The notes under the pieces were generated by a model, which worked only from the letters and a program-made list of their open reading frames with translations, did not search any database and was not told where the DNA came from. From Ruegeria atlantica (GTDB taxonomy: Bacteria > Pseudomonadota > Alphaproteobacteria > Rhodobacterales > Rhodobacteraceae): a stretch of 36,356 nt of DNA. Location of the stretch: positions 1-36,356 of the forward strand of contig WQBJ01000037.1 in assembly GCA_013032095.1 (NCBI GenBank), in the 5' to 3' direction. Below are positions 16,775 through 25,079 of the stretch, piece after piece. Made by a program: the position numbers and the translations under genes. Position 1 is the stretch's first letter; each line of letters opens with the position of its first letter.

Positions 16775-18988
16775 ATGTCCGAGACCCAGCAACTTGATGA
16801 CCACGAACTGACGGCCGAGGAACTGGCCGCCATTGAGGAACAGTTCGACGAAGGCGCCGCAGTCCGGCAAGTTACGCCTACCACGGGCAAGGTACTGCGC
16901 GTCGTTGCCCTGATCTTTGCGTTCTACGAGTTCTTCACCGCCGGGTTCGGCCTGCCTGCAGATCATTGGCACATGGGCATCTATTTGGCCCTGCTGTTCA
17001 TTCTGGTCTACGCGACGATCCCGATTATCGGGACCAAGAGCCTTTATGCGCTTAAGGTCAGCCGATTCCGCATCGGCAACATCCCTCTTTACGATCTGGT
17101 CTTCATGGCGTTGGGGATCATTGCGGCGCTGTATGTGGGCGTCGCCTGGCGCGGCATTCCGTTTCTGGGGATCGAGGAACAGACGTTCCGCATGGGCAAC
17201 CCCAACACGTATGACGTGATTTTGGGTGTGATTATCATCCTGCTGGTGCTGGACATCGCACGCCGCACGCTGGGATGGGTGCTGCCGCTGATCATCTGTG
17301 TTTTCATCTCATACGCGTTGCTGGGGCCGTATTTCCCCGGCCTGCTTCAACACCCCGGCGTGAACTTCAAAACCTTCGTGTCGTCGATGTATTTCCCGCA
17401 GGAAGGCATCTATGGCGTCACCCTTTGGGTCGTCTCGACCATCGTCTTTCACTTTGTCCTGTTCGGTGTGATCGCTCAGCGCACCGGATTGGGGCAACTC
17501 TTCATCGACAACGCAACTATTTTGGCGGGCCGTTATACCGGCGGTCCGGCAAAAGTGTCGGTGGTATCCTCGGCCTTCTTCGGCACGATCTCGGGCTCTT
17601 CGGTGGCCAACACCGTTTCGACCGGCGCGCTGACAATTCCCAACATGAAGCGCCTTGGATACCCCGGCCATTTTGCAGGCGGCGTCGAGGCCGCGTCTTC
17701 GGCCGGTGGCCAGATCACACCGCCAATCATGGGGGCTGCGGCCTTCATCATGGCTGAGTTCCTTGAGGTTCCCTACACCACCATCGTGATTGCGGCGATC
17801 TTCCCCGCGATCCTGCACTATGTCGGCGTCTTTGCCGTAGTGCACCTGATGGCGCGCAAGTTGAACCTGCAGGGCCTGGCCAAGGAACAACTGCCGCAGC
17901 TTAAAGCCGTCTGGGCTGAAGGTTGGGCCAATATCGTGCCCTTGATAGGTCTGCTTGTGGTCTTGTTCACCGGTTACACGCCGTTCATGTCAGCCTTCTG
18001 CGGCATCTCGCTCGCCGTTATCGCGGGCATGTCGCGCCTTAAACAGCCTCCGACACTGATCTACGCAGCAGCGTTTCTGGCTTTTGTGTTGTGGAAATTC
18101 TCGAATGGCGGATTCGATCTGACCATGACGGTAATCCTGTGCGGATTGTCGGTGATTGCCACGCTGAACCCGCAAAAACGCATCGAAGTGCCGGAGATGC
18201 TGCAAGCGGTTGAGCTGGGCGTGAAATACTCACTGGCAGTAGGTGCCGCTGCGGCTGCGGTCGGCATCGTGGTCGGTGTGATCAACACAACCGGTATCGG
18301 TTTCCGCATCGGGTTCATGGTGACACAGGGCGCGGGTAATCTGGCGGCGGATCTCTATAACATGATCTCGTTCGGCAGCTTCCAGCTGTTCGCAATGGAA
18401 GACCTACAATTGTTCATCTCGTTGGTCTTCATCGCCATCGTCTGCATCCTGATGGGCGCAGGCATCCCTACCACGGCGCTTTATATCATGCTGGTCTCTG
18501 TGGCGCAGCCCGCGCTGGCGCAATTGGGCGTGCCACCTATCGCGAGCCACCTGTTCGTGCTGTATTATGGCGTGGTTTCTGAAATCACACCGCCGGTCTG
18601 TACCTCGGCCTATGCGGCGGCGGCAATTGCCAACTCGAACCCGTTCCGAACAGGATTGTCTGCCTTTACCCTTGGATTGGGCAAAGTGATCGCGCCGATG
18701 GCTTTTGTCTATGCTCCGGTTCTGCTGTTTGTGTCCTCGACTGGGTTTAACCTGTGGGAGTTCACTTATACCGCGACCAGCTGCATCGCCGGTGTCATTG
18801 CTCTGTCCGCAGCCGTGGTCGGCTACTGGTTGAAACCACTGAACCTCGCGTCGCGTGTTCTGATGGCAATCGCAGGGGTGATCTTCGTTGCGCCGAGCCT
18901 GACAGCTGACCTGATCGCGCTGGCTGTGGCCTCGCCGGTCATCGTCACCCAGTTGATCGCGCGCAATCGCAGCCAGTCGCCGGCCTGA
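16775..18988 (+). CDS. Fused TRAP transporter permease (4TM/12TM, TAXI-associated)
   Basis: A 737-residue polytopic membrane protein with an acidic N-terminal cytosolic stretch, then a small-subunit-like membrane domain (to about residue 200), then a DctM-like large domain. Conserved permease motifs include FFGTISGSSVANTVSTGALT, PPIMGAAAFIMAEFLEVPY and MGAGIPTTALYIM. This fused architecture is the standard partner of TAXI receptors and imports its ligand with a cation gradient. A good AGGGAGG site precedes ATG 16775. The next gene starts 4 nt after the stop, so permease and dehydrogenase are co-transcribed. Confidence 0.95.
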   Translation: MSETQQLDDHELTAEELAAIEEQFDEGAAVRQVTPTTGKVLRVVALIFAFYEFFTAGFGLPADHWHMGIYLALLFILVYATIPIIGTKSLYALKVSRFRIGNIPLYDLVFMALGIIAALYVGVAWRGIPFLGIEEQTFRMGNPNTYDVILGVIIILLVLDIARRTLGWVLPLIICVFISYALLGPYFPGLLQHPGVNFKTFVSSMYFPQEGIYGVTLWVVSTIVFHFVLFGVIAQRTGLGQLFIDNATILAGRYTGGPAKVSVVSSAFFGTISGSSVANTVSTGALTIPNMKRLGYPGHFAGGVEAASSAGGQITPPIMGAAAFIMAEFLEVPYTTIVIAAIFPAILHYVGVFAVVHLMARKLNLQGLAKEQLPQLKAVWAEGWANIVPLIGLLVVLFTGYTPFMSAFCGISLAVIAGMSRLKQPPTLIYAAAFLAFVLWKFSNGGFDLTMTVILCGLSVIATLNPQKRIEVPEMLQAVELGVKYSLAVGAAAAAVGIVVGVINTTGIGFRIGFMVTQGAGNLAADLYNMISFGSFQLFAMEDLQLFISLVFIAIVCILMGAGIPTTALYIMLVSVAQPALAQLGVPPIASHLFVLYYGVVSEITPPVCTSAYAAAAIANSNPFRTGLSAFTLGLGKVIAPMAFVYAPVLLFVSSTGFNLWEFTYTATSCIAGVIALSAAVVGYWLKPLNLASRVLMAIAGVIFVAPSLTADLIALAVASPVIVTQLIARNRSQSPA

Positions 18989-18992
18989 TACG

Positions 18993-20231
18993 ATGACGGA
19001 GCAAGTTACCATCATTGGCGCAGGGATTGTCGGCATCTGTTGCGCACTATCTCTACAAGAGCGGGGCATACCGGTCCGCCTTGTAGACCGGGGTGACCCG
19101 GGGCAAGAGACCTCGTTCGGCAATGCGGGCGTGGTGTCACCCTGGTCAATCATTCCGCAGGCGGTTCCAGGCATTTGGAAGAAACTTCCCCAAATGCTGC
19201 TGGACCCAAAAAGCGCACTGTCGGTCCGGACATCCTTCTGGCCGAAGATGATACCGTGGGGGCTGCGCTTTCTGGGCAAGTCCGGCGAAAAGTCTGTACG
19301 CGAAGTCTCGGATGCGATGGAGATTTTATGTCGCCCGTCCATCGACCTATACCGTCGGCATCTGCAAGGCACAGGTCACGAAAACCTGATCGCAGACAGC
19401 TACTATATCCACGCGTTCCGTAAACCGGAAGAGGCCGACCTAGACGGGCTTGGTTATCTGATCCGCCGGGAAAAAGGCGGCGAGTTGGAGCGTGTGGACG
19501 GCGCTGAGTTGCGGCGCCTTGAACCCGCTTTATCGGAGGAGTTCAAGGCCGCAATTGTGATCAAAGGCCAAGCACGCGCAACCTCTCCGGGACGGTTGGG
19601 CGCGGTTTTAGCCGAAAAAGCGCGTGCCCAAGGTGCTGAATTCGTTCGGACCGAAGTCACCAAGCTGAGCCGCGCCGAGGATAACAGGTGGCAGCTTGTC
19701 ACGTCGCAAGACAGTTTGCACGCGCGCAATGTTGTCCTGGCGGCCGGTGTGTGGTCTGCCGATCTGCTGAAACCTCTCGGACTACCCGTGCCGCTTGTGG
19801 CTGAACGGGGCTACCATGTTGAATTCCCAAGCCCTTCAGCTGTGCTGAACAATTCCGTCATGGATGTGGATGCAAAGGTCGTCGCAAGTTCGATGCAGGG
19901 CGGCCTGCGGGTTGCCGGAACGGCCGAATTCGGCAGCGTCGATGCCCCGGCCGATCCGCGAAAAGAAAAGATACTGACCGATCAGGCCAAGTCTTTGGTA
20001 CCGGACCTTAATACAGATGAAGCACAATTCTGGATGGGACGGCGCCCCTCTTTTCCCGACAGCCTGCCCGCGATTGGACCACTCAATGGCAAAGAGGGGC
20101 TCTACACTGCGTTCGGGCATTCTCACTATGGCCTGATGATGGCACCGAAGACCGGAGAGCTTGTGGCGGATCTCGTGTCTGATCGCAGCCCAAATATCAG
20201 TTTGGACCCATTCTCACTGGCCCGATTCTAA
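18993..20231 (+). CDS. DadA-like FAD-dependent D-amino-acid dehydrogenase
   Basis: A 412-residue DAO-family flavoprotein. The Rossmann motif is at residues 5-20 (VTIIGAGIVGICCALSLQ), the typical DadA segment is ETSFGNAGVVSPWS, and the C-terminal FAD/substrate motif is FGHSHYGLMMAPKTG. The expected reaction is oxidation of a D-amino acid to an imino acid and then a 2-oxo acid, passing electrons to the respiratory chain. It lies 4 nt after the permease gene and just before a racemase-family gene, which suggests that the imported compound or its enantiomer is oxidised. If the substrate is D-cysteate the product would be 3-sulfopyruvate; this is inference from the neighbours. Confidence 0.9.
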   Translation: MTEQVTIIGAGIVGICCALSLQERGIPVRLVDRGDPGQETSFGNAGVVSPWSIIPQAVPGIWKKLPQMLLDPKSALSVRTSFWPKMIPWGLRFLGKSGEKSVREVSDAMEILCRPSIDLYRRHLQGTGHENLIADSYYIHAFRKPEEADLDGLGYLIRREKGGELERVDGAELRRLEPALSEEFKAAIVIKGQARATSPGRLGAVLAEKARAQGAEFVRTEVTKLSRAEDNRWQLVTSQDSLHARNVVLAAGVWSADLLKPLGLPVPLVAERGYHVEFPSPSAVLNNSVMDVDAKVVASSMQGGLRVAGTAEFGSVDAPADPRKEKILTDQAKSLVPDLNTDEAQFWMGRRPSFPDSLPAIGPLNGKEGLYTAFGHSHYGLMMAPKTGELVADLVSDRSPNISLDPFSLARF

Positions 20232-20259
20232 ATCTCCAATTCGAAAGGACCTAAGCACC

Positions 20260-21000
20260 ATGCCAATTTACGAAGGTGGTCAAAACATCTGCGGGGCTTC
20301 GATCGGGGTATTGTGCCTTGAGAGCTATTTCCCAAAACCGCCCGGACACATCAAGAACCCGTCCAGCCTTCCGTTTCCGGTGCTATACGAAATGATCGAC
20401 GGCATCACCGTCCCTACCCTGCTGAACAACCCCACGCCCGAGCTGCTGGCCCCCTTTATCGAGGGCGCGCGGCGGCTTGAGTCCGAGGGCGTTCGAGCCA
20501 TCACAGGAAGCTGCGGATTTCTGGCTTTGTTTCAAAAGGAACTGGCTGCGGCTGTTTCTGTGCCTGTCTTTGCGTCCAGTCTGATCCAGGTGCCTCTGGC
20601 ATTTCACATGACCGGAGCGACTGCCCCGGTGGGCGTACTGACCGCTGATGCGTCAGCGCTTACGCCGAGGCATTTCGAAGGTGTCGGAGCGGCTGGTATT
20701 CCTGTCGCGGTACAAGGTTTGGAGGATACCAGCGAATTCGCTGAGGTGATCTTGCGGAACACGCGGACCCGCATGGACACCGATCTGATCGAGGCCGAAG
20801 TTCTTGAGGCGGCGCGGCGACTAAAACACCAAGCACCTGAAATTCGGTCGCTGGTGCTGGAGTGTACCGATTTGCCGCCGTATGCTGCGCGCCTTCAGGA
20901 AGAGTTGCAACTTCCCGTCTTCGATTTGACGACTCTAGCGCAGATGGCGCATACCGTTGCGACGCGCCAAGCCTATGGCGGCATCATGCCTTGGGCGTAA
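20260..21000 (+). CDS. Aspartate/glutamate-racemase superfamily protein
   Basis: A 246-residue protein with both catalytic-type cysteines of the family: Cys85 in ITGSCGFLA and Cys202 in LVLECTDLP, each in the expected half of the two-fold domain pair. The start is ATG 20260, 13 nt after GAAAGGA; longer frames run back into the dehydrogenase gene and lack a site. The superfamily includes aspartate, glutamate and hydantoin racemases, maleate isomerase and arylmalonate decarboxylase; two cysteines favour a racemase or isomerase. Between DadA and TauE/CuyA-like genes a role in interconverting enantiomers of an acidic or sulfonated amino acid is attractive. Cysteate is a structural analogue of aspartate. 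Confidence 0.8.
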   Translation: MPIYEGGQNICGASIGVLCLESYFPKPPGHIKNPSSLPFPVLYEMIDGITVPTLLNNPTPELLAPFIEGARRLESEGVRAITGSCGFLALFQKELAAAVSVPVFASSLIQVPLAFHMTGATAPVGVLTADASALTPRHFEGVGAAGIPVAVQGLEDTSEFAEVILRNTRTRMDTDLIEAEVLEAARRLKHQAPEIRSLVLECTDLPPYAARLQEELQLPVFDLTTLAQMAHTVATRQAYGGIMPWA

Positions 21001-21037
21001 AGGGATAGTAGTATCGCGCGGGACGTGGGGGATTTAA

Positions 21038-21766
21038 GTGTCCGTTGACTTTGCCATCCTGATGGCTGCCATCGGCCTTGGCGCAATGCTGCAAGTCGGC
21101 GTTGGCATCGGGTTCAGCATCATTGCGGGACCGCCGATGATGATCCTGCTTGGGACATCGGCGGCAGTTCCCATACTGCTGCTGTTGAACACCCTTGTTT
21201 CAGCGGTGGCAACAGACCGGCACGTGCTCAAGGCCGACAAACAGACAATTCGAACAGCAATCATCGGATGCCTCGTCGGAGTGGTTGCAGGCCTCGTCGT
21301 CTATCCCTTGTTGAGCGAGGCGTTTGTCCTTGGCTTGACGGCCAGCCTGTTGCTGATCGGGCTTCTTACGACCTTGCTGCCCTTGCGCGGCTCAATTGGA
21401 ACCGGGGGATTTTCAACTGTCTCTGGATTGTCTGGACTGGCAACCGTTTGGGCGGCGACCCCCGGCCCTCTTATGGTTTTCGGATTGATTGCGAAAGGCC
21501 GCTCAGCCAAAGAGGTTGCAAAGCTGGTTCAACCCATTGCGCTGGTGGCGTACGGCATCGCATTCCTATTGCATAGCCTATCAGAGACGCAGGCGTTCAC
21601 TTATGGACCGCAACTATGGGGCTTCGTTGCGTTGACGCTGATCGGCAGCCTCCTCGGTCGCGTCATAGGCCCTTACTTGCCACAATCGCTCGTCACAGCA
21701 GCTATCCGCGTGGTCTCTTTGATAGCCTGCTGTGTTCTCTTTCATCGCGCATTTACGATCGCATAA
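21038..21766 (+). CDS. TauE/SafE (TSUP) family membrane permease, possible sulfite exporter
   Basis: A 242-residue protein with about seven to eight hydrophobic helices and the TSUP pattern of repeated glycine-rich segments (LGAMLQVGVGIGFSIIAGPP near the N-terminus). It starts at GTG 21038. TSUP members next to desulfonating enzymes (TauE, SafE, CuyZ) export the released sulfite or related sulfur anion. The gene ends 16 bp before the CuyA-like gene, matching the cuyZ-cuyA pairing known from marine roseobacters, where L-cysteate sulfo-lyase was described. The exact anion cannot be read from sequence. Confidence 0.85.
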   Translation: MSVDFAILMAAIGLGAMLQVGVGIGFSIIAGPPMMILLGTSAAVPILLLLNTLVSAVATDRHVLKADKQTIRTAIIGCLVGVVAGLVVYPLLSEAFVLGLTASLLLIGLLTTLLPLRGSIGTGGFSTVSGLSGLATVWAATPGPLMVFGLIAKGRSAKEVAKLVQPIALVAYGIAFLLHSLSETQAFTYGPQLWGFVALTLIGSLLGRVIGPYLPQSLVTAAIRVVSLIACCVLFHRAFTIA

Positions 21767-21782
21767 AATCGAAGGGCAGACG

Positions 21783-22799
21783 ATGACACAAAGTAACAAC
21801 TTGGACAAATTTCCACGAACCCAACTCATGTCTGGTGCAACACCCTTGGAACGGTTGGACAGATTGTCTTTGGAATTGGGGATAGACCTCTGGCTGAAAC
21901 GCGATGACCTGACCGGGCTGGGGTTTGGTGGGAATAAAACGCGGCAGCTTGAGTTCTATTTTGGGGAGGCACATCGGCAAGGTGCCGATACCATTCTGAT
22001 CACTGGCGCAGTTCAGTCAAACTTCGTTCGGTCCGCAGCAGCCGCTGCCGCCAAATTGGGCATGCAATCCGTGCTGCAACTGGAAGAGCGCGTGCCGGAT
22101 ATGGGCGAGGAATACTACAGTTCCGGGAATGTCTTGTTGGCACAGATTCTTGGCGCCAAACATATGAGCTATCCCGAGGGTGAAGACGAAACCGGTGCGG
22201 ACGCTGCGTTACACGCGCGCGCCGAGGAACTGAATGCTCAAGGGCGCAAACCCTATGTCATTCACCTGGGGTTGAACCATCCCCCCTTGGGTGCCTTGGG
22301 CTATGTCGTCGCCGGACAGGAATTGTGCCAGCAGATGCCAGACTTCGATGCGGTCGTCGTCCCGTCTGGTAGCGGAGCCACACATGGAGGCTTGTTGACG
22401 GGAATAGCCCTGGAAGAAAACGCCGCTTCCGTGTTTGGGGTCTGCGTGCGCAGGGATCGCGAAAAGCAACAGGCCCGAATGAGTACCGTCCTGCAGAAAC
22501 TGGCGGATTTGCTAGGTATCGACGCAGCGCCTTTGCAGGACAGGATCAACGTACTGGATGAAGCGTTGCCCCCTGGGTACGGCAAAGTAAGCGGAATGAC
22601 TCGCGCTGCATTGGAAAAAATGGCGCGCACCGAAGGAATATTCCTTGATCCAGTCTATTCCGCGAAAACCTTCGCGGGGTTACTGCATCTGGTGAATGCA
22701 GGAGAAATTCAACCCGGGCAGAAAGTTGTCATGTTGCACACGGGTGGGTTGCCTGCGCTCTTCGGGTATCAAAACGAGTTGGTAGACAACCTATCGTAA
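21783..22799 (+). CDS. PLP-dependent lyase of the D-cysteine desulfhydrase / L-cysteate sulfo-lyase (CuyA) / ACC deaminase family
   Basis: A 338-residue fold-type II PLP enzyme. Lys52 in GFGGNKTRQLEF is the expected Schiff-base lysine. The stretch AVQSNFVRSAAAAAAKLGMQ carries the substrate-carboxylate-binding region, and VVPSGSGATHGGLLTG is the phosphate-binding loop. The three named activities share this fold and cannot be separated by eye. All cleave or deaminate a three-carbon amino acid, with desulfhydrase or sulfo-lyase action giving pyruvate, ammonia and sulfide or sulfite. Adjacency to a TauE-type exporter and RidA favours CuyA-like desulfonation of cysteate. The start is ATG 21783; the longer open frame extends back into the permease gene. 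Confidence 0.85.
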   Translation: MTQSNNLDKFPRTQLMSGATPLERLDRLSLELGIDLWLKRDDLTGLGFGGNKTRQLEFYFGEAHRQGADTILITGAVQSNFVRSAAAAAAKLGMQSVLQLEERVPDMGEEYYSSGNVLLAQILGAKHMSYPEGEDETGADAALHARAEELNAQGRKPYVIHLGLNHPPLGALGYVVAGQELCQQMPDFDAVVVPSGSGATHGGLLTGIALEENAASVFGVCVRRDREKQQARMSTVLQKLADLLGIDAAPLQDRINVLDEALPPGYGKVSGMTRAALEKMARTEGIFLDPVYSAKTFAGLLHLVNAGEIQPGQKVVMLHTGGLPALFGYQNELVDNLS

Positions 22800-22941
22800 A
22801 ACCAACCAAAACAGTCCCGAAACCCTACCTACTTGAGCCTTGGTTTTTTTACCGCAGGACGCAAAAAACCTTATCTGCCAATCGCCGTTTTGGCGTCAAC
22901 GAATATCACCGTAAGATTCCCAAACTGGAAAGACACAAGAC

Positions 22942-23286
22942 ATGACTATCACCCGAATTGAAACCGGCCAGCGCATGAGCAGGATCGTCAAGCATAACGG
23001 CGTCGCCTATCTGTGCGGCCAGACTTCGGACGCATCTACAGTCGCTGAACAAACACGCGACATCCTGGCTAAGGTTGAAGACCTGTTGACCAAAGCCGGC
23101 AGTGACAAGACGCGGATTCTGAAATGCGAAATCTGGCTGGCCGACATGGCAGACTTTGCTGAGATGAACGCCGTTTGGGACGCCTGGGTGCCCGAAGGTC
23201 ACGCTCCAACCCGTGCCTGCGGAGAGTCCAAGCTCGCGCGCAATGTACTGAAGGTTGAAATGATTGTGACGGCTGCCTACGACTGA
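22942..23286 (+). CDS. RidA/YjgF-family imine deaminase
   Basis: A 114-residue RidA-fold protein with the conserved central segment GVAYLCGQTSDASTVAEQTR, the TRILKCEIWLADMADFAEMN helix-strand and the conserved arginine in PTRACGES. RidA proteins hydrolyse reactive enamines and imines such as 2-aminoacrylate to the oxo acid and ammonia. Both the PLP lyase and the DadA-like dehydrogenase upstream generate such intermediates, so its place 142 bp downstream of the lyase makes chemical sense. It may be the last gene of the operon or carry its own promoter in that gap. Confidence 0.9.
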   Translation: MTITRIETGQRMSRIVKHNGVAYLCGQTSDASTVAEQTRDILAKVEDLLTKAGSDKTRILKCEIWLADMADFAEMNAVWDAWVPEGHAPTRACGESKLARNVLKVEMIVTAAYD

Positions 23287-23316
23287 ACCACCTCCGACTG
23301 GCGTTGGATCAATCGG

Positions 23317-24213
23317 TTAGAGAACTGCTTCAATTCCGCTCTCTGTTTCTTCGCGAAGCCAGTTCAAAAAGGCTTCGCGTGCATGGGTCATTGCATGCGG
23401 AGAAGGCGGAAACAGATAGTACCCTTCGGCTAGCTTTACCTCAGCTTCAAAAGGCTGAACCAATTGCCCTTTTGTCAGCAAATCGGACACCAGTGAATCG
23501 TGGGCCATTGCCATTCCTGCGTTGTTCAATGCCGCGTTGACAGAAATCACGTAGGTGGATGCCAGATTGATATGTCCGGACCTGTTGAATTTCAGACCTC
23601 CGGCCTGACACCAGGCCTCCCATGTGCCAGTTGTTCCGGCGCAATCGAACAAAATTGCCGTTTCCAGATTCACGTTGCCGTTTTGATAATCCGGCGTGCA
23701 AACGGGAAAGAAGTTGTCCGTGGTCAATCTCTCGGCTGACTCAAGCATTTCTTCGGGGCGGCCAAAGCGGATTTCCATCGCCGCCTGCGACGCGTGTCGT
23801 TCTGGGTCCCAGATCGGAGTAACAATGTCGAGAACAAGCCAGGGATATCGCGCATAAAGCCGATGAAGGCGCGGTGTCAGCCAAAAGACGGAAAACGCCA
23901 TATTGCACTGCACCCGAACGATCTCGCCGCTGGGGGAGCCGGTAAAAGCGCGGGTGCCGCTGGCAATCAGGGCAAAGGCCTCACGGATGCTGGGCAAATA
24001 GTTCGCACCGTCCTCGGTCAACTCTAACATTCTGGTTTTGCGGACAAATAAATCTCGCCCAAGATAGGCTTCGAGGTTCCGCACATGTTGGCTGACGGCG
24101 GATTGAGTCAATCCAAGCTCATTTGCCGCCCGGGTAAAACTCAGGTGGCGGGCGCTTTCTTCAAAGGCACGCAGCCAGGTCAAAGGGGGCAATCCCGACG
24201 CTGGATCAATCAT
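23317..24213 (-). CDS. GcvA-type LysR-family regulator of the aldolase operon
   Basis: A 298-residue regulator starting MIDPASGLPPLTWLRAFEES, the typical N-terminus of the GcvA subgroup. Its helix-turn-helix is RAANELGLTQSAVSQHVRNL, followed by LFVRKTRMLELTEDG, then an effector domain. It is convergent with ridA (30 bp apart) and divergent from the class II aldolase gene, so it most likely controls the five-gene operon at 24320-28571. A perfect dyad lies 12 bp from its start codon, suggesting autoregulation. The ligand is unknown. Confidence 0.92.
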   Translation of the reverse strand: MIDPASGLPPLTWLRAFEESARHLSFTRAANELGLTQSAVSQHVRNLEAYLGRDLFVRKTRMLELTEDGANYLPSIREAFALIASGTRAFTGSPSGEIVRVQCNMAFSVFWLTPRLHRLYARYPWLVLDIVTPIWDPERHASQAAMEIRFGRPEEMLESAERLTTDNFFPVCTPDYQNGNVNLETAILFDCAGTTGTWEAWCQAGGLKFNRSGHINLASTYVISVNAALNNAGMAMAHDSLVSDLLTKGQLVQPFEAEVKLAEGYYLFPPSPHAMTHAREAFLNWLREETESGIEAVL

Positions 24214-24224
24214 GCATGATCACT

Positions 24225-24243
24225 CCATTAATTTTTCTAATGG
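24225..24243. promoter_or_regulatory. Candidate LysR operator CCATTA-N7-TAATGG
   Basis: A perfect 6-bp inverted repeat with a 7-bp spacer contains a T-N11-A (T24228, A24240), the LysR consensus spacing. It lies 12 bp upstream of the LysR start and about 80 bp upstream of the aldolase start, a typical autoregulatory and activation position. Confidence 0.6.
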
Positions 24244-24285
24244 CATAACCAAAGATTCATCATTTGTCACCAAACCACATCGTAG

Positions 24286-24317
24286 GGCATCTCTTTTTGA
24301 ATTCTAGAGGAGATGCC
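24286..24317 (+). promoter_or_regulatory. Stem-loop covering the ribosome-binding site of the aldolase operon
   Basis: GGCATCTC (24286-24293) pairs perfectly with GAGATGCC (24310-24317). The pairing can extend inward through four more pairs, two of them G-U, leaving an 8-nt loop. The downstream arm contains the GAGGAGAT ribosome-binding site and ends 2 nt before ATG 24320, so folding would hide the site. This could be translational control or a transcription-factor palindrome; the sequence alone does not decide. Confidence 0.55.
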
Positions 24318-24319
24318 AA

Positions 24320-25075
24320 ATGCTGCAAACCGCGCATTCCGAGAACCTGACACATTGGTCAGAAAGAACAGATCTGGCCGCGACTTTTCGCTGGACCGCA
24401 CGGCTGAACATGCACGAAGCGGTCGCCAACCACTTTTCCCTGGCGGTCAACGATGACGGCACACAATTCCTGATGAATCCCAATCAGATGCATTTCAGCC
24501 GTATCCGGGCCTCAGATCTGTTGTTGCTGGACGCGAACGATCCCGATACGCTGGATCGCCCTGGCGCGCCGGACCCGACCGCATGGGGGCTGCACGGTTC
24601 GGTCCATCGCCGCTGCCCACATCACCGCTGCCTGATGCATGTGCATTCAATCCATTCCACCGTTCTGGCCTGTCTGGCCGACAGCACCCTGCCACCGATC
24701 GACCAGAACACCGCAACCTTCTTCAACCGCTATGTGGTGGACGAGCATTTCGGCGGGCTGGCCTTTGACGAAGAGGGAGAGCGCTGCGCCGCTGCCCTTC
24801 AGGACCCCAAAAAGAAGGTCATGATCATGGGCAATCACGGCGTCTTGGTCATGGGTGACAGCGTCGCGGACACATTCAACCGTCTCTACTACTTCGAGCG
24901 TGCCGCCGAGACCTATATCCGTGCGCTGCAATGCAATGTTCCGTTGCGCGTCCTGTCGGACGAGATTGCAGAAAAAACAGCACGGGAATTGGAAGACTAT
25001 CCTGATCAGGCTGACCGCCATCTGGCGGAACTGAAGGCCATTCTTGACCACGAAAACGACGACTACGCGAGCTGA
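24320..25075 (+). CDS. Class II aldolase/adducin-domain protein
   Basis: A 251-residue protein of the class II aldolase family. The N-terminus reads ARLNMHEAVANHFSLAV. The divalent-metal motif MHVHSIHSTVLACL provides the HxH pair, and a further histidine lies in MGNHGVLVMG, where such proteins coordinate zinc. Family members cleave hydroxy-acyl or sugar-phosphate carbon-carbon bonds or act as decarboxylases or epimerases. It is the first gene of a compact five-gene operon and its stop is followed within 4 nt by the likely GTG start of the desaturase-like gene. The substrate is unknown; the adducin-like branch often lacks aldolase activity on sugars, so a carboxylate substrate is also possible. 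Confidence 0.88.
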   Translation: MLQTAHSENLTHWSERTDLAATFRWTARLNMHEAVANHFSLAVNDDGTQFLMNPNQMHFSRIRASDLLLLDANDPDTLDRPGAPDPTAWGLHGSVHRRCPHHRCLMHVHSIHSTVLACLADSTLPPIDQNTATFFNRYVVDEHFGGLAFDEEGERCAAALQDPKKKVMIMGNHGVLVMGDSVADTFNRLYYFERAAETYIRALQCNVPLRVLSDEIAEKTARELEDYPDQADRHLAELKAILDHENDDYAS

Positions 25076-25079
25076 GACA

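Noticed and set aside
18404..19372. 322-codon minus-strand frame across the TRAP permease and DadA-like genes
   Set aside because: It spans two well-supported plus-strand genes, has a low-complexity translation and no family resemblance.
25044..25079. TTG start extending the desaturase-like gene by 12 residues
   Set aside because: The added residues (TTKTTTTRAETV) are low complexity and overlap the aldolase; GTG 25080 gives the usual tight operon spacing.
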